From NCBI GenBank assembly GCA_009192285.1, contig WBVU01000009.1:1612001-1676000 (forward strand): a stretch of DNA of 64,000 nt. The letters run 5' to 3'. The translations under genes were made by a program, and so were the position numbers. A model generated the notes under the pieces. The model saw only the letters and a list, made by a program, of their open reading frames with translations, was not told the DNA's origin and did not search any database. Below are positions 22,114 to 34,000 of the stretch, one piece after another. The first letter of the stretch is position 1. Each line of letters opens with the position of its first letter. This DNA comes from Morchella semilibera. Taxonomy: Eukaryota; Ascomycota; Pezizomycetes; Pezizales; Morchellaceae.

Positions 22114-23919
22114 AGTCTATTTTCTGTTTCTTTTTCTGTTTTTGGGGAGCGTGGGGAGGGAGGAGGCCTATATGATGAGAATTGCAATCGTCATCCTTAG
22201 ACGGAGTTTGAGGTCCCCATGGGGGCGCTTGGATGAAGACGAGAATGTTGCATTTTATTATATCTCTGATAGGATTATGTTAGGGGCGAAAGACTTTTAT
22301 AAAGGGATGTTGGCTGTTTTTTCTTGCGCAGTTTGCTAACTGAGGTGCAGGTCATGAACTTTAATAATGTAGGTACTCATAAATTCACGACTTGCTTTCC
22401 TTCTCTCTTCCCTTTCTTTCCGGGTATGGTTTCTCGTAATTCTTTTATGGAGGGCAGTAAGCGTACTTGTTGGCTAGTAGGCAATATTGCCAAGAAACCG
22501 GTATGGACCTTTTTTTGCGTGCGAGGAGCTGTGATTGACAAGCAGGGAACCTGTGTTTACTCGTATTGTACCTCCCTAGGAGCAAGGGGGCTGCGCTGGA
22601 GCTAACTAACGACGCTGTTTAGAGCATCTGAATTGCTAATATTAGGGTCCCAGTTACTACTACTAATCAACACTCTGCCCCGACAGCGGGGTTTAATGGG
22701 ACAGCGCAATCTCATAAGGATGTCGTTCATAAAAGCATTCTGCCCTGTAACGACCCCCATGTAGCGATACAGCACTGTCTTTAGCTTTTTACCTACAATA
22801 CAATAAAAGAATATATTAATCTAGCACTCTCACAAAACGGACAGTAAAGCCTTTACCCTAACCTGCACATAGTACTGGGAGTCATAGTATACTGGGAGTC
22901 TTCGACGTTTACCTTTATCCCTCTCGGATAAAAAAAAACCCCTCCCGCAACTGTAAGAAGAAATGAAAGAAAGAAAGAAACATGAACGCGCCAGGGAGAT
23001 GTTTGACAGACTAGGTCAACGGTCGACTGATGGGTGTGTTACCACTACCTACCCTACTGGGGCTTGGTGGTATACGAGTGGGGTGTCGTTGGTATCGTAC
23101 GCGTTTCTGGCCTGAGGGTACTTCACTTGGCAATAGTATGCGAGGTTTTAGAATACACCTTACCCTTGGCCCATAGAAAGGATTGCGTAGGCATGGAATG
23201 TTTTTAGGCGTGATCTAGCCTCCGTATCCGGGTACCAATACCATTTTTTTTGTAGAATCTGGGAGTCCATCAGTGTATACCTACCTAGTGCTTCGTCTAC
23301 TGGAAACTTGCCATCTCCGTGACTTTAAGCCTATCCTCTACAATACATAGCCCTCTACATAGCCCTTATCAACTTTATATACCGCGTGCACAAACCGTCT
23401 TTATAATTTAGCACTACCGCGGGCAAGCCTGCATAGATACATGCAGTACCAAAAAGGGGGGGGGGGTATAATACATATGTAGATACTAGAATTAGAAAAG
23501 TGCTCGAGCTTTAAGGCTTACAAAAAAAAGCACTGGACCCTTAATTGTTATATAGCAACCATTAATACCTGTCTGGAACGGGATTAGTACTGCACGAGTG
23601 ACATCATATGAACCAATTATTACTACATAACTACATGTACAGGTATAAAGACGGCAGGTACATTATTCCGGTCGTTTTCGTATCTTAAGAGCACAAATTC
23701 GGGGTATCTAGCCAATCGATAACTGCGCATAATCTATGCAACCTGCTTCCGTCCCTGGCGATCATGCAGGCGATAGAGCCCTAACCCATGCGCATAGCTT
23801 ACAAGGTACTTAACAAGGACAGCTAATGTGACACTCAGGCGAGCTCTTTAAAAAGGCAAGCATCATCTTCTGACCATCTCACCCGTCAAGCACTCAACCA
23901 CCCCCCCCCATCCATAGAA
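22114..23919. other. Intergenic, 1.8 kb
   Basis: AT-rich sequence with short homopolymers (A9, G10) and no recognisable gene. A 94-codon frame at 22324-22605 has no family resemblance. Confidence 0.5.
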
Positions 23920-24915
23920 ATGCCTCTCTTAAAGCTCCCCAACGAGATCCTAATCCAGATAGCAGAATGTTTGGAGCCCCGAGACTTCACCAACTTCCTC
24001 CTCCTCAACCATTTCTTCAAGAGCCTCTTAACCCCAGTCCTCCACCAGGTAGTCTTTAGCGACGCAGAATATAGACTCATCTGGGCCAGCAGACGCGGCC
24101 ACCACTACCTCGTCCGGCTTCTCCTCGAGGGTGGGGTATCTCCAGAAGCCCCATCCCCCGACAACGATGAAAACAAGTGCCCGCTTCACGAGGCCGCCCA
24201 ACACGGGCACCTGTCTATAGTCAAACTTCTCCTCGAGCATGGTGCCAATATCCACGCCGTAGACGAGTTGGACGGCGGTACAACGCTTCATTACGCAGCT
24301 GGTGGCGGTCATTCTCATATCGTAGAGCTGCTCTTAGGGAACGGTGCCGATAAAGATATAAATAAAAGCATGCACTGGGGACTCACCCCACTTATGTGGG
24401 CGATTAAAGGTCTGGAGCATGCATATATTATGGGACTGTCTAAAATAAACCCACAGTGCACATTGGGATATTACTACATGCAAGAAGGCGACGTTGACTT
24501 CATGTTTACAGCAACAGAGCTCTGTTCGAGTAAGAGCGCTGTGATGGCAGGAATGTATGAGACTGTTAAGGTGCTGCTGAAGTGGGGCGCAGATATCGGT
24601 ATTCGTACTGGTGATGGAGAGTCGGTGCTGCATGGGGTAGCAGGTTTGCCAGGATTCGATGCGGTGGACACGGCGGAGCTGTTATTGAAGGAGGGTGCCG
24701 ATCTAAATGCGGCTAGCAATGACGGAACAACGCCGCTACATCTGGCCGCGTGGAGCGGGTTAGTGGGTATCACGACACTGTTCCTGGAGAATGGTGCGGA
24801 TGTCAACGCGGTGGATGGGTTGGGTCGGAGCCCGTCATATATGTCGAGTGAGGAGATTGTGGCTATCTTAAAAGGCGGACACAATGAAAAGCACAGTATT
24901 AAGGAGGTCGCGTAA
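23920..24915 (+). CDS. F-box and ankyrin-repeat protein
   Basis: Read as one exon, 331 aa. Residues 4-47 are an F-box (LKLPNEILIQIAECLEPRDF), which would link the protein to Skp1 of an SCF ubiquitin ligase. Ankyrin repeats follow: KCPLHEAAQHGHLSIVKLLL, TTLHYAAGGGHSHIVELLL, a diverged one ending ETVKVLLKWGADIGI, VDTAELLLKEGADLN and TTPLHLAAWSGLVGI, all substrate-binding candidates. The stretch from about residue 165 to 210, including a CTLGYYYMQEGDVDFMF segment, breaks the repeat pattern. It corresponds to a possible 141-nt in-frame intron (24410-24550, weak GTCTGG donor). Such F-box/ankyrin genes are often expanded and fast-evolving in filamentous ascomycetes. Target unknown. Confidence 0.85.
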   Translation: MPLLKLPNEILIQIAECLEPRDFTNFLLLNHFFKSLLTPVLHQVVFSDAEYRLIWASRRGHHYLVRLLLEGGVSPEAPSPDNDENKCPLHEAAQHGHLSIVKLLLEHGANIHAVDELDGGTTLHYAAGGGHSHIVELLLGNGADKDINKSMHWGLTPLMWAIKGLEHAYIMGLSKINPQCTLGYYYMQEGDVDFMFTATELCSSKSAVMAGMYETVKVLLKWGADIGIRTGDGESVLHGVAGLPGFDAVDTAELLLKEGADLNAASNDGTTPLHLAAWSGLVGITTLFLENGADVNAVDGLGRSPSYMSSEEIVAILKGGHNEKHSIKEVA

Positions 24916-27068
24916 TGCGCCATGAAGAAAGTCTCACGAGATCTGCAAACATTATCTCTGTTCCGGAGCCGCAGTTTCTCGCAGAATGTTTGTACCCTTA
25001 CACCCAGTTTTTTGATCTCTGTTAAAGATATTATAGGCAGTTTTCCTCCTGAGTAGATAACTCGGAACTCCTCCATGGACATCAGGGCTAGAGAATCTTC
25101 GTGCCCAGCGATATCGGCCACATGAACAGAGTGGTAGCTTTGGCGATCTATAAAACTGGTCATGAACTGCAAGCATCGGCAGCCGGTTCCCTTTGTTGCA
25201 TTTGTCTTTAGCTTTGGATATGTTTCATTCCTCGATATGAAGTTATGGGTGGATTTTTGTTTTGTAGATGTGGTTTTGCGGAGTATGATGGATGAATAGC
25301 AAGCACCCCGACTAGACACTAGAAGATAAGCAACTAAGTACATCATTAGAATATTTAACTTCCACTTGGGCCTTACATCTCTAGTAACCAAATTAAAGGT
25401 TTGGGCTCGTAGCATCAGGCCCCCAGTCCCATAGATAATCCCCCTTTAGGGAGAAGAATAAGCCCGTATCCTGACTTCTTATGTGGAAGAGATGTGGAGG
25501 TGATGTCCGTAAGTGGTACTTTCCCGTATTGTGTATTGTGAGGGAATGTAAGCTCGAGAGAGGGACAAGCATGTATAGTGTAGTCCCCGGATACCTCACC
25601 ATAGTAGGAACACGTTATCCTCTCCATAAAGATCAAACAAGTTCCCTAACCGGTCTGCATTAGTTAGGGGCCCCTCTAATGGTTGTCTATATTTGTGGTT
25701 GTGATAGAAATGTGCTGTAAGTATTGTCGGGACGTGTCATAAGTAACTGAACATTCGTGTTGCCACCAAAATTTGTATGGGAGCGCAACTTCAAATGGTT
25801 GTTACTCTATACATAGCTGTAAGGAAATTGACGAGGAAAACTTTATAGATGGACTCTCTGGTTACGAGAGTACCTTTAGCTCAAGTGTCCCATCAAGCGT
25901 ATCTACTACTTTGAAATTTTCGACTTGTTTGGTGGGTTTGGTGGTTGCTCCCAATAAATAGTTTCCCAAACACGAAAACCCCTAGCGACACCCCAAATGA
26001 TACTAACTACAAGCCCCTCTACTTTAAGTTCTCACCCTTCTACTATTGCCAACCCCAGGCCCTATATTTGCCAACGCTCCAGATAGCCGGTCACGGCTGC
26101 AGGGTTGGCACCTCACCCAGACACCGCCGAGTGACATTGTGTGAAAAAGCACCTAAACAATACACAACCACCGGTTTCCATATAGCCATAAACTACTTAA
26201 GGGGAGTGTATGTAGATACATCCACTCGTAGGCCAAGCTATACAAACACCATATTCACATGCACATCCGCACACCCATACTTTGCGGCCCACAATTTAAC
26301 CAGAGTAACATCCATCTAGCGGGGGCTACATCTATGTACTTGGTACATTATTACGCCCACTACCGGGTTTCCGGACCGCTCGAAGCCCCCGCGCCATTGC
26401 GTCCCGTACCAATGTCAGACAAACAGATGTGGAGATCCCTGTCAGTTCTGGTGCACTGGGCACGTAGCAGATATATCAGAGGTGTGCTTGGCGTTTGGAT
26501 GGAGTGACCGAAATATAGGCGTTGCTCCTGAGTTATATTCGATGTTTTATGTGAGTACATCTACAAGAAACTGCATGCAGATAATATGGCCAGCTGATAT
26601 ATAAGTGGGTCTGCAAGAGGTAGAAATGAATCGACCCACCTAGAAATATTGTAGTATCGAGTACAAACGATATCTATTTACCAAACGATATACATCCCAC
26701 ACCAAGACACCACTACCAACTCCCGTAAAATCTAGAATCAATGAGGTTGAAATAAGGATACTCGGACCTACTCGCCTTACCCCGCGGCTTGGTACCGGAT
26801 TGCACACACTGATCACCCGATATCTAAGTCAATGATATGCTACAAGGCCCGGGGCTGGGGTAAGCTACATATATGTACTTAACAACGTTTTGAAATATCA
26901 CCATGGCCAAGATGACTTAATATATCAGGCCCCTTGGAAACCTTTAATTCCACTTCAAAAGAAGAATATAAAGCTTGCATAAAGCCCGACCCCGCTATAG
27001 CTATTGTGCATTTGCTCCCGATCTAAATTCCCCACGTACTACTTAGTGCCTACCAATACACAAAAATA
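24916..27068. other. Intergenic, 2.2 kb
   Basis: No supported gene. Long minus-strand frames at the left end are antisense to the ankyrin gene or its 3' flank. The rest is AT-rich with no clear repeat. Confidence 0.5.
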
Positions 27069-28512
27069 ATGGTCTCCTCCAAAGCCCTCACCACCATCAC
27101 CACCCTCACCACCCTCAGTCTCCTCTCTCTCATTTCTGCACACCAAAACCTACATGAGGTTTCACATACCCCCTATCCCATCCACACCCGCACGAGACAC
27201 CTATAACTAACTTTAACCACCCCCGGGCCAGTTTTATGTCAATGGCGTCTCCGTAGGCTACGAAAAATGTATGCGCCGTCCACCTAGCAACAACCCCGTC
27301 ACGGATGTCCAAAGCACTGACATCCGCTGCAATGTTAACGGGCTCAGCGCTAGTGGGACCAACCCCGTCCCAGGAGTCTGTGCCGTTAATGCGGGTGATG
27401 AAATAACTGTATGTTGGCCAATATATGATCCTATAAACATGAAACTAATTCTGTTATTGTACTGCAGGTTATTTGGGACACCAGCTCCCACCCAGGCCCA
27501 ATTCAGCACTTCCTATACGGTCTGCCTAACTATCTACCCATCAAGGCAGGGAGGAAAAGGGAAAAGCATAGCTAACAAGTCCAGGCCCCGTCAGCGACGC
27601 CCTCACCGCCGACGGATCTGGTGCAAATTGGGCCAAGATCGATGTTCTCAACGTCCAGGACGGAAAGCTGGCGAACGTCATCATGATGGAGAATGCAGGA
27701 AAATATACTTTTAAGTTGCCCGCGAACCTGGCTAGTGGGGAGTATCTCGTAAGCTTTTCTACAGAATCATCAGGGATTTGAGTGCTAACATGCTGGTAGC
27801 TGAGATCTGAGATGTTGGCGCTACATGGCGCGGGAGTTGTGGGTGGTGGCCAGTTCTATATTGGGTATGTATGCATATTGGGGGGGGCGGTGGGTGAGAG
27901 AAGGATAGAGGGGGAGTGGCGGCTGACAGTGGGCTGGATGGGGTAGGTGTATGCAGCTCAAGATTACAGGTCCTGGCGGTGATTGTTCGCCGAAATTCAG
28001 TCTTCCAGGAATCTACCATGTGAGTTTTTCTTACTGCGCGTGCCCACGGCCATTAACAGCACTGATACGGCGGTGAATAGGAAACACAACCCGAGATCTA
28101 CATCCCCGATGTATACAACGGCTTTAACACCCTGACCTACACTGCCCCTGGTGGACCCGTTGCAACCTGCAGTGCTGGAACTGGGGGTGGTACTTCGGTT
28201 TCGACAGCAGTCTCGGCATCAGCTACGCCCACGTCTAGTGCTGCGCTATTGACCACTACTACACCCTCGACTACGGCAGCAACAGCGTCTGCTACTGCCA
28301 CTACTACTGTTGTTGGAGTTGCTAAGTACGGGCAGGTAAGAAGCGCTTACAGCTCTTGCGGTGTGGGGTAGTGAGTTAGGGTTAGGTAGTGTCGATAGCT
28401 AACAAGGTTATTGTTGGTGTAGTGCGGAGGCGCGGGCTGGACTGGGTCCACCGTGTGTTCTTCTGGAAGTACGTGCCAAAAAATTAATGATTACTACTCA
28501 CAGTGTTTGTAG
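27069..28512 (+). CDS. Secreted AA9 lytic polysaccharide monooxygenase with C-terminal CBM1
   Basis: Eight exons: 27069-27158, 27232-27408, 27468-27519, 27585-27748, 27800-27864, 27947-28019, 28081-28335 and 28423-28512; about 321 aa. A signal peptide rich in Thr/Leu ends in LLSLISA, leaving His as residue 1 of the mature enzyme, the copper-binding histidine brace required in AA9. Other ligands and motifs: HPGPIQHFLYG (second His) and GGQFYIGCMQL (Gln/Tyr). A Ser/Thr/Ala linker of about 50 residues precedes a family-1 cellulose-binding module, YGQCGGAGWTGS...CQKINDYYSQCL, with the six-Cys-type spacing and aromatic face. The enzyme oxidatively cleaves cellulose outside the cell. Intron-dense structure is typical. 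All exon phases join into one frame without stops, which supports the model. Confidence 0.94.
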
Positions 28513-29135
28513 TATAGTTTGTGGATGAGGCCGAGTAAATACGACTGTTTTGGAGAGTGTTTGGGTCGGCTGGGGGGGAGATTAAATCGAGTGACATGTC
28601 ATGACTAAAGAACCTTTTTCTTTTTGTTTACATCATACTCGCATCCAGCCCATGACTAAAGAACTCGTTGGCGTAGCAAAGTGTGACCGACCTCACTATT
28701 TATATGCCTCCACTTAAAACCTTTCTTCTCTATATTCTCAAGTTTTTCGGCGTCTAGATTCAACGTTGTCACGCATATTAGAGGGGCGGATCTGTAAAAT
28801 CACAAGACATCACTCGGTCTTGGCGGCTCGTATAAAAATTCCCTCCCAATCTGCAGATGTGGCCAGTGAGGTGTGATATATTAATTACTTATGATTATAT
28901 GGTACTGGAATGATTGCCTTTTCTCAAGCCACCGTATGCCAAACAGTCGTGTAAAAGCTCTCCTCTCCTCTCCTCTTCCCTTCCCCCCTCCATCGTCATT
29001 GAGTCTTGTCTTTCAATGTCTACAACTCCAAGTCCGCTATAGTCAGTCAGCACCCTGATACAAAATCAGTGACCTGTTATATAATATACTTTCATACACC
29101 CATACATACATACCAAGCTCCAAGAAAAGAGAAAC
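28513..29135. other. Intergenic between AA9 gene and hypothetical gene
   Basis: About 620 bases. A CTCTCCTCTCCTCTTCC pyrimidine tract at 28961-28988 is a plausible promoter element of the downstream gene. Nothing else seen. Confidence 0.55.
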
Positions 29136-30026
29136 ATGCCATCTCCCACCAGTCCCCACCTCCGCATCGAACTCACCGCCGATGACCCCCCCAAGCAGTA
29201 TGTCTTCGAGTATAACGGCACTGACCACACAAACCCCAATGCCTCAACCCGCAACGCCTACCTCGAGTCAGCCCTCGAATGCCGCAGCAAATGGCAGCAA
29301 TTCCAAGGCTTCGACGTGATCCCCTACGCCCCCATCTACGTCCCCTACCTTCTCGGCGGTCGCGGGAAAGCCTCAAAGTCTCTCCTCACAATTGATACCC
29401 ACTTTGGTGTACGCTACATCTACCAGCGCGAGGCCTGCGTTGGGATCTGGTACAGCCGGCCCCTCGGCGCGGGTTGGGGCCCCGGCACCCCCGAGGAGCA
29501 TCTGCAGAGCCTGGACGCGCCATACTCAAAGCATTCGTTCTGTGCGGAGACTATGGTTCCCGTGGCGCCGAGTACGCTGATCTGTTTGAACCGGCTGCTG
29601 GCGGTGACGAAGGCTGGGGAGTGTACATGTGGAAGTAGGAATGTGTTAGCAGTGAATGTGTTGTTGGAGCTGGAGCTAGAGGGCGGCGAGGGCGCGTTCT
29701 CGACGTATCTACCAGCGAGGGTATGTAGTAGGGCATTACTAAAGGATCTATTTGAGGTCGTGGCGGGCACGAAGATCAGGGGCGAGTTTAGACTGACGCA
29801 GGTGCCGAGAGTGAGTGTGTTTGTGGAGGAGACATATTCGTATCGGGTGGCATGTGCGGAGGAGAAGAGGCTGGACGAGTTGATTTGGTTTCCGGATCAA
29901 GGCAGGGAGCTGTGGTTGTTGCCGTTTCCGTGCTTGGTGGAGAACTTTGGGGAGGGTCAGGAGAGCCCAGGGGGGAGTGAGAGGGAGGTAGAGGCGGGAG
30001 AGAAAGATGAAGAGATGGTTATGTAG
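29136..30026 (+). CDS. Hypothetical protein, 296 aa, intronless
   Basis: I do not recognise this protein. It is a single open frame of 296 codons, GC-rich like neighbouring exons, preceded by a CT-rich tract and an ACATGCC start context. It has no signal peptide or clear membrane segment. Visible features are a SPTSPHLRIELTADDPPKQY N-terminus, VPYLLGGRGKASKSLLTIDT, a pair of cysteines in GECTCGSRN, and a Glu/Gly-rich acidic tail (EREVEAGEKDEEMVM). The body looks globular with alternating hydrophobic beta-like strands (ICLNRLLAVT, RVSVFVEETYSYRVAC). The start may be correct because the upstream frame closes nearby. Could be lineage-specific. That it is a real gene is likely from length, composition and absence of low complexity; its function is unknown. 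Confidence 0.65.
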   Translation: MPSPTSPHLRIELTADDPPKQYVFEYNGTDHTNPNASTRNAYLESALECRSKWQQFQGFDVIPYAPIYVPYLLGGRGKASKSLLTIDTHFGVRYIYQREACVGIWYSRPLGAGWGPGTPEEHLQSLDAPYSKHSFCAETMVPVAPSTLICLNRLLAVTKAGECTCGSRNVLAVNVLLELELEGGEGAFSTYLPARVCSRALLKDLFEVVAGTKIRGEFRLTQVPRVSVFVEETYSYRVACAEEKRLDELIWFPDQGRELWLLPFPCLVENFGEGQESPGGSEREVEAGEKDEEMVM

Positions 30027-31009
30027 TATTAGGAATTGGAGACTATTGTTCCTTTGTTACAACTTTCTGGCTGGGTTTGGTGCACACGGAAAGTCGAGAG
30101 AATGGTATTTCAAATAAAAATGAATAACCTAATATAATCTTCGTACAACGCTGCACAACAAACCATTCGTCTGTAGAACATATCAGTGCCGTAGCATAAA
30201 AAGGGAGGCACTCGACATAGAAGGTTATTTTACGGGAACCCGATCATTGACTCACTAGTATGGGGATATGGGCACCGAGTGATACCGCATGAACCTGCCT
30301 CCCTGCTTCCGGTTATATGATGTACCCAGGGTATGTCGTCCCGAGCTCGCGTATTATTTCCCGCAGCTGAGCATGCATACCATACCATATGGTCCAGTGA
30401 GTTTTCAACACTTGGTAGGGCGGGGTTGGGGGGGGATCTTCCGAGGTATGTGTATCTTTTAGCTCCGGTCATTGATTTCTCTTGTCAATTCGGATTTAGA
30501 CTAACGTCTACGTAGTTATGCCAGCTCTGAATACGCGGCATATACAAAGCATGATATATAAAAAAAAAACCAAAAACTAACGCCCAAATAAACAACGCAC
30601 TCACATGTCTTTTGTTTTTCTCGTTCACACAACTAAGAGGTCGTAAATCAAGTGATGAGAGACTTTTCACCTGCTTAACCTAGATTTATAGCCCTTCATC
30701 GAGAGAGGGGGGAAAAAAAAAAAAAGGGAAAGAAAGAAAGAGAAAAATAGCTAAGATATAAAAGTACAACCAATATAAAGGAAATGTTTTTAGTAGGGCC
30801 TTTGGGCCCTCGTCAAGGTAGGAATATGTATACAGAACACAACTCCTCCCCCAAATCCACAATAATTCCATGCAATAGCAACTCACCACATCTGTCCGCC
30901 AAATTGCTATTCATAAGAAAAGTGAGGGTAAAAAAAAGAAGTAAAAAACAAAAGCAATGATTTCCGAGCCCGATCTACAATTAAATTCCTTCATCTAGCA
31001 TCACGTCCA
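30027..31009. other. Intergenic between convergent hypothetical gene and MLP1
   Basis: About 980 bases, AT-rich, with A-runs near 30560 and 30712. Holds the 3' ends of both genes; no gene seen. Confidence 0.55.
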
Positions 31010-34000
31010 TTAACCATTATGACCACCCCTTGCACGCTTTCCCGCAGCCGGATCCTCTTCTGTTCCATCATCTCTTGTCCTCTTGACCGGTACAAACTGT
31101 CGAGCCCCGGGGTTCATAACACGACCAGGGCTCTGCTGTGAGTTCTGTTGCCCAGCCATAGGTAATCCGGTTTGAATATTCGGTGGCTGTTGTTGCTGTT
31201 GCTGCTGCATTTGGAGCCCTGCACCTTGGTTCTGCTGGCCTTGGCCACCAGCACCCCGCCCTTGGCCTCGGAATATCCCTCCTCTTCCCATCATCGCTCC
31301 TCCGCGAGGGGGTTGGGTTTGCGACTGCCCTGTCGGAAGACTCATCCGCTGGCCAAACTGAGGCTGTTGCCCTGGGGGAACACCCATTTGCTGCTGGCCC
31401 ATTTGCTGCTGACCCATTTGCTGCTGACCCATTTGCTGCTGACCCATCTGGGGCTGACCCATCTGGGGCTGGCCCATCTGCTGCTGGCCCATCTGCGGGA
31501 AATGCTGGGGGACCGCATGTGTCTGAGTCGGTGAGCCGGCTTGAGAGCCTCCTCGACCACCCTGTCCAATTCCACGACCGGCACCACCACCGCGGGGAAT
31601 GTTTGAAGTCAAGTTTCCGCGGAGACTTCTTAGTGCAGCAGGTCCAGTCCCAACAGCATCACGGCGCTGCGCGGGTGGGGCGGGAATTTGACTCATATCC
31701 TGTCCTTGTTGACCTAGTTGATGCTGCTGGTGTTGTTGGTGTTGTAGTTGCTGCTGATTGGGGTGGGGAATAGCGGGTACTCCAGGGGGCTTGAGCCCAC
31801 TTTGTGGTAGCGGAATTTGTTGGCCAGGAGCGGGGATACTAGTTAGGGCTGGTGCTGCGCCAGAACCCTCGGTTATGGCCTTGAGCTTCTCTTCCAAAAC
31901 CTTGTTCTTCTTCTCAAGCATATTGAGTTGGACCTTTATCCTTGCCTGCCCTTCCTGTCTCAATGCATCCTTCGACCTCTCCAGAGTCGCCTGAAGTTCA
32001 GACTCCTTCACCTTCATCTTCTCCTCAATTGCACTATTTACCCTTTCCTCTACAACACTATTAACCCTCTCATCTACAAGCTTCTCTCTCTCGGCCTGAA
32101 CTTGTGTCTCCCACTTCGCCCTCTCTTTGACCAGGCGGTGCTCAACATTCTTTTTGATGATCGCAGTTAGCTCCTCCTTGGTTGGCGGCTTTCTTGTCGC
32201 GTCTGGCTCAGTGTTACGGATCAGGAAATCGGCCTGAAGTTCGTGTGTCACTTCAGTTTTGGCTTCTTCAATCTTTGCCTGCTCTTCCTGCTTCAACCTC
32301 TCAATCGCCTGTTGGTGTTCCAATTCCTTTGCCTCCAGAGCTTTTCTTAGTTCTTCTTCGTTAGCAGAGGTGGAAACGCTTGCGGTGGCAGCAGCCTTGG
32401 CACTCTCAAGCTCAGATTTTGCTTGCTCATATTGCTGTTTCAGAGTTGCAATCTCCTTCTTGAGCTCTTCAATAGTCGCTTGGAGTTGGACAATCTGCCT
32501 GTTATGCCTAGCTTCCGTTGCCGCTACTTGTGCGTTGAACTCAGCAGTCTTGGCATCAAGAGCGTTTTTAACTGCGGTAGCCTTGTACGCTGCAAAATCG
32601 GTACGGGCCTTTGCGATCCGTATATCCACCTTCTTTTGTTCAGCCTCAAGTCTCTCCTGAACAATGGCCTCCACTTCCGCATCAGTCTTGCCCACAGGGG
32701 CCACTGTGACGGGTTCCGTTTGGGCGGGTCGGCTAGCTTGGATCTCTGTAATCCTCTTGTTGACCTCTGCTTCAATAGCGGCAGTATTATCGGGAGGTGG
32801 GATAAGAGCCATTCTTCGTTGAACTTCTGCCTCAATTGCAGCGGCGTTATTATCTCCGGCTGGGACGGCAGAAAGCCTTCGTTGAACCTCGGCCTCGATA
32901 GCGGCAGAATTGTCAGGTGGTGGCATTTGAGCGATCCTCTGGGCAACTGCAGCCTCGATTGCTGCAGAGTTATCGGGGGGTACAATTTGAGCCATGCGGC
33001 TTCTAACTTCGGCCTCAACAGCAGCAGAGATATCTGGAGGCGGAACCGCCGCGAGCCTTCTAGCCACCTCGGCTTCAATAGCAGCTTCATTTTTCATGGA
33101 AGTGGCTTCAGAAATAGGGGCAACAGGCGCGGTAGGGGCAACAGGTGCAGCTGCTTTCTCGGCTTTAAGAGCAGCAATTTCTTGTTGCGCTTGTTCGTAT
33201 TGTTCCTTAACAGTGCGCTGTAATGCATACCAAATTAGTAGACATTAGAATGGGTGGGGTTGTATCAACATACCACTTCAAGGTATAGTTTTTTCGCATT
33301 TGTCTTGTGTGCCTCCATTTGCCTCTCCGTGTTCGCTATCTTCTGCTGAAGTTCATCGATATTTCTGGAGGAGCTACCGTTTGTTTGAGCTGCCTGAGCC
33401 AATTGTATCCTCAACCCCTCCAGCTCGGTTTCGAGTTGTGCTTTGGCGTCCCTGGACTCCTTGAACTTTTGTTTAGTTTCAATAACGACCTTTCGCCATA
33501 CTTCCGCTACTTCCTTGAGCTCGGTTTGTTTTGCTAATTCGAACCCTTGCAAAGTTGTATTAAGGGTATCACGCTCGGCAGTGACAACCTCGACCTGCTC
33601 CTGTAGACTCTTGGCCTGTTCTTTGAGGGTTTCAAGATCGGCGGGATCGATGCGCTATTCATGAAAAGTTAGACAAATAGGTAATGATAGAATATTAAGG
33701 AAACTCACGTCGTATTTGTTAAGGATCTGTTGCGCCCGCGCTTGCCAGCGTTCACCATGCTCGGTCAAGAGTTTGATCTCCTTATCCTTTTGTTCTCGCT
33801 CCTCCTCTAGATTCCTAACCTGATCTATTACCTAAATGTCAGCCTTCCCCTCACAGTGCTAGCCCCTTAAGTTTGACTCGTACCTTCCAAGGGTTCGATC
33901 CTCGCCCGGAGCTCCCCGATCTTCGTTTCCAATTCTTGAACCTTCCTTCCCTTTCTTTCCGCATCACTTCTCAGCGCAGTGTTGCTCTCTCTCAATAGAT

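Noticed and set aside
24474-25415. 313-codon minus-strand frame overlapping the F-box/ankyrin gene
   Set aside because: Half lies antisense to ankyrin repeats and the rest is in AT-rich flank; no domain or conservation visible.
25945-26319. 124-codon open frame in the 2.2 kb gap before the AA9 gene
   Set aside because: Composition is unlike neighbouring exons and there is no recognisable motif.
31183-33223. Several long plus-strand open frames opposite the MLP1 gene (for example 31183-31773 and 32423-33223)
   Set aside because: They are antisense shadows of a repeat-rich coding exon on the minus strand; compositions are artefactual (Leu/Ala or Leu-Cys-rich) and no splice or start context supports them.
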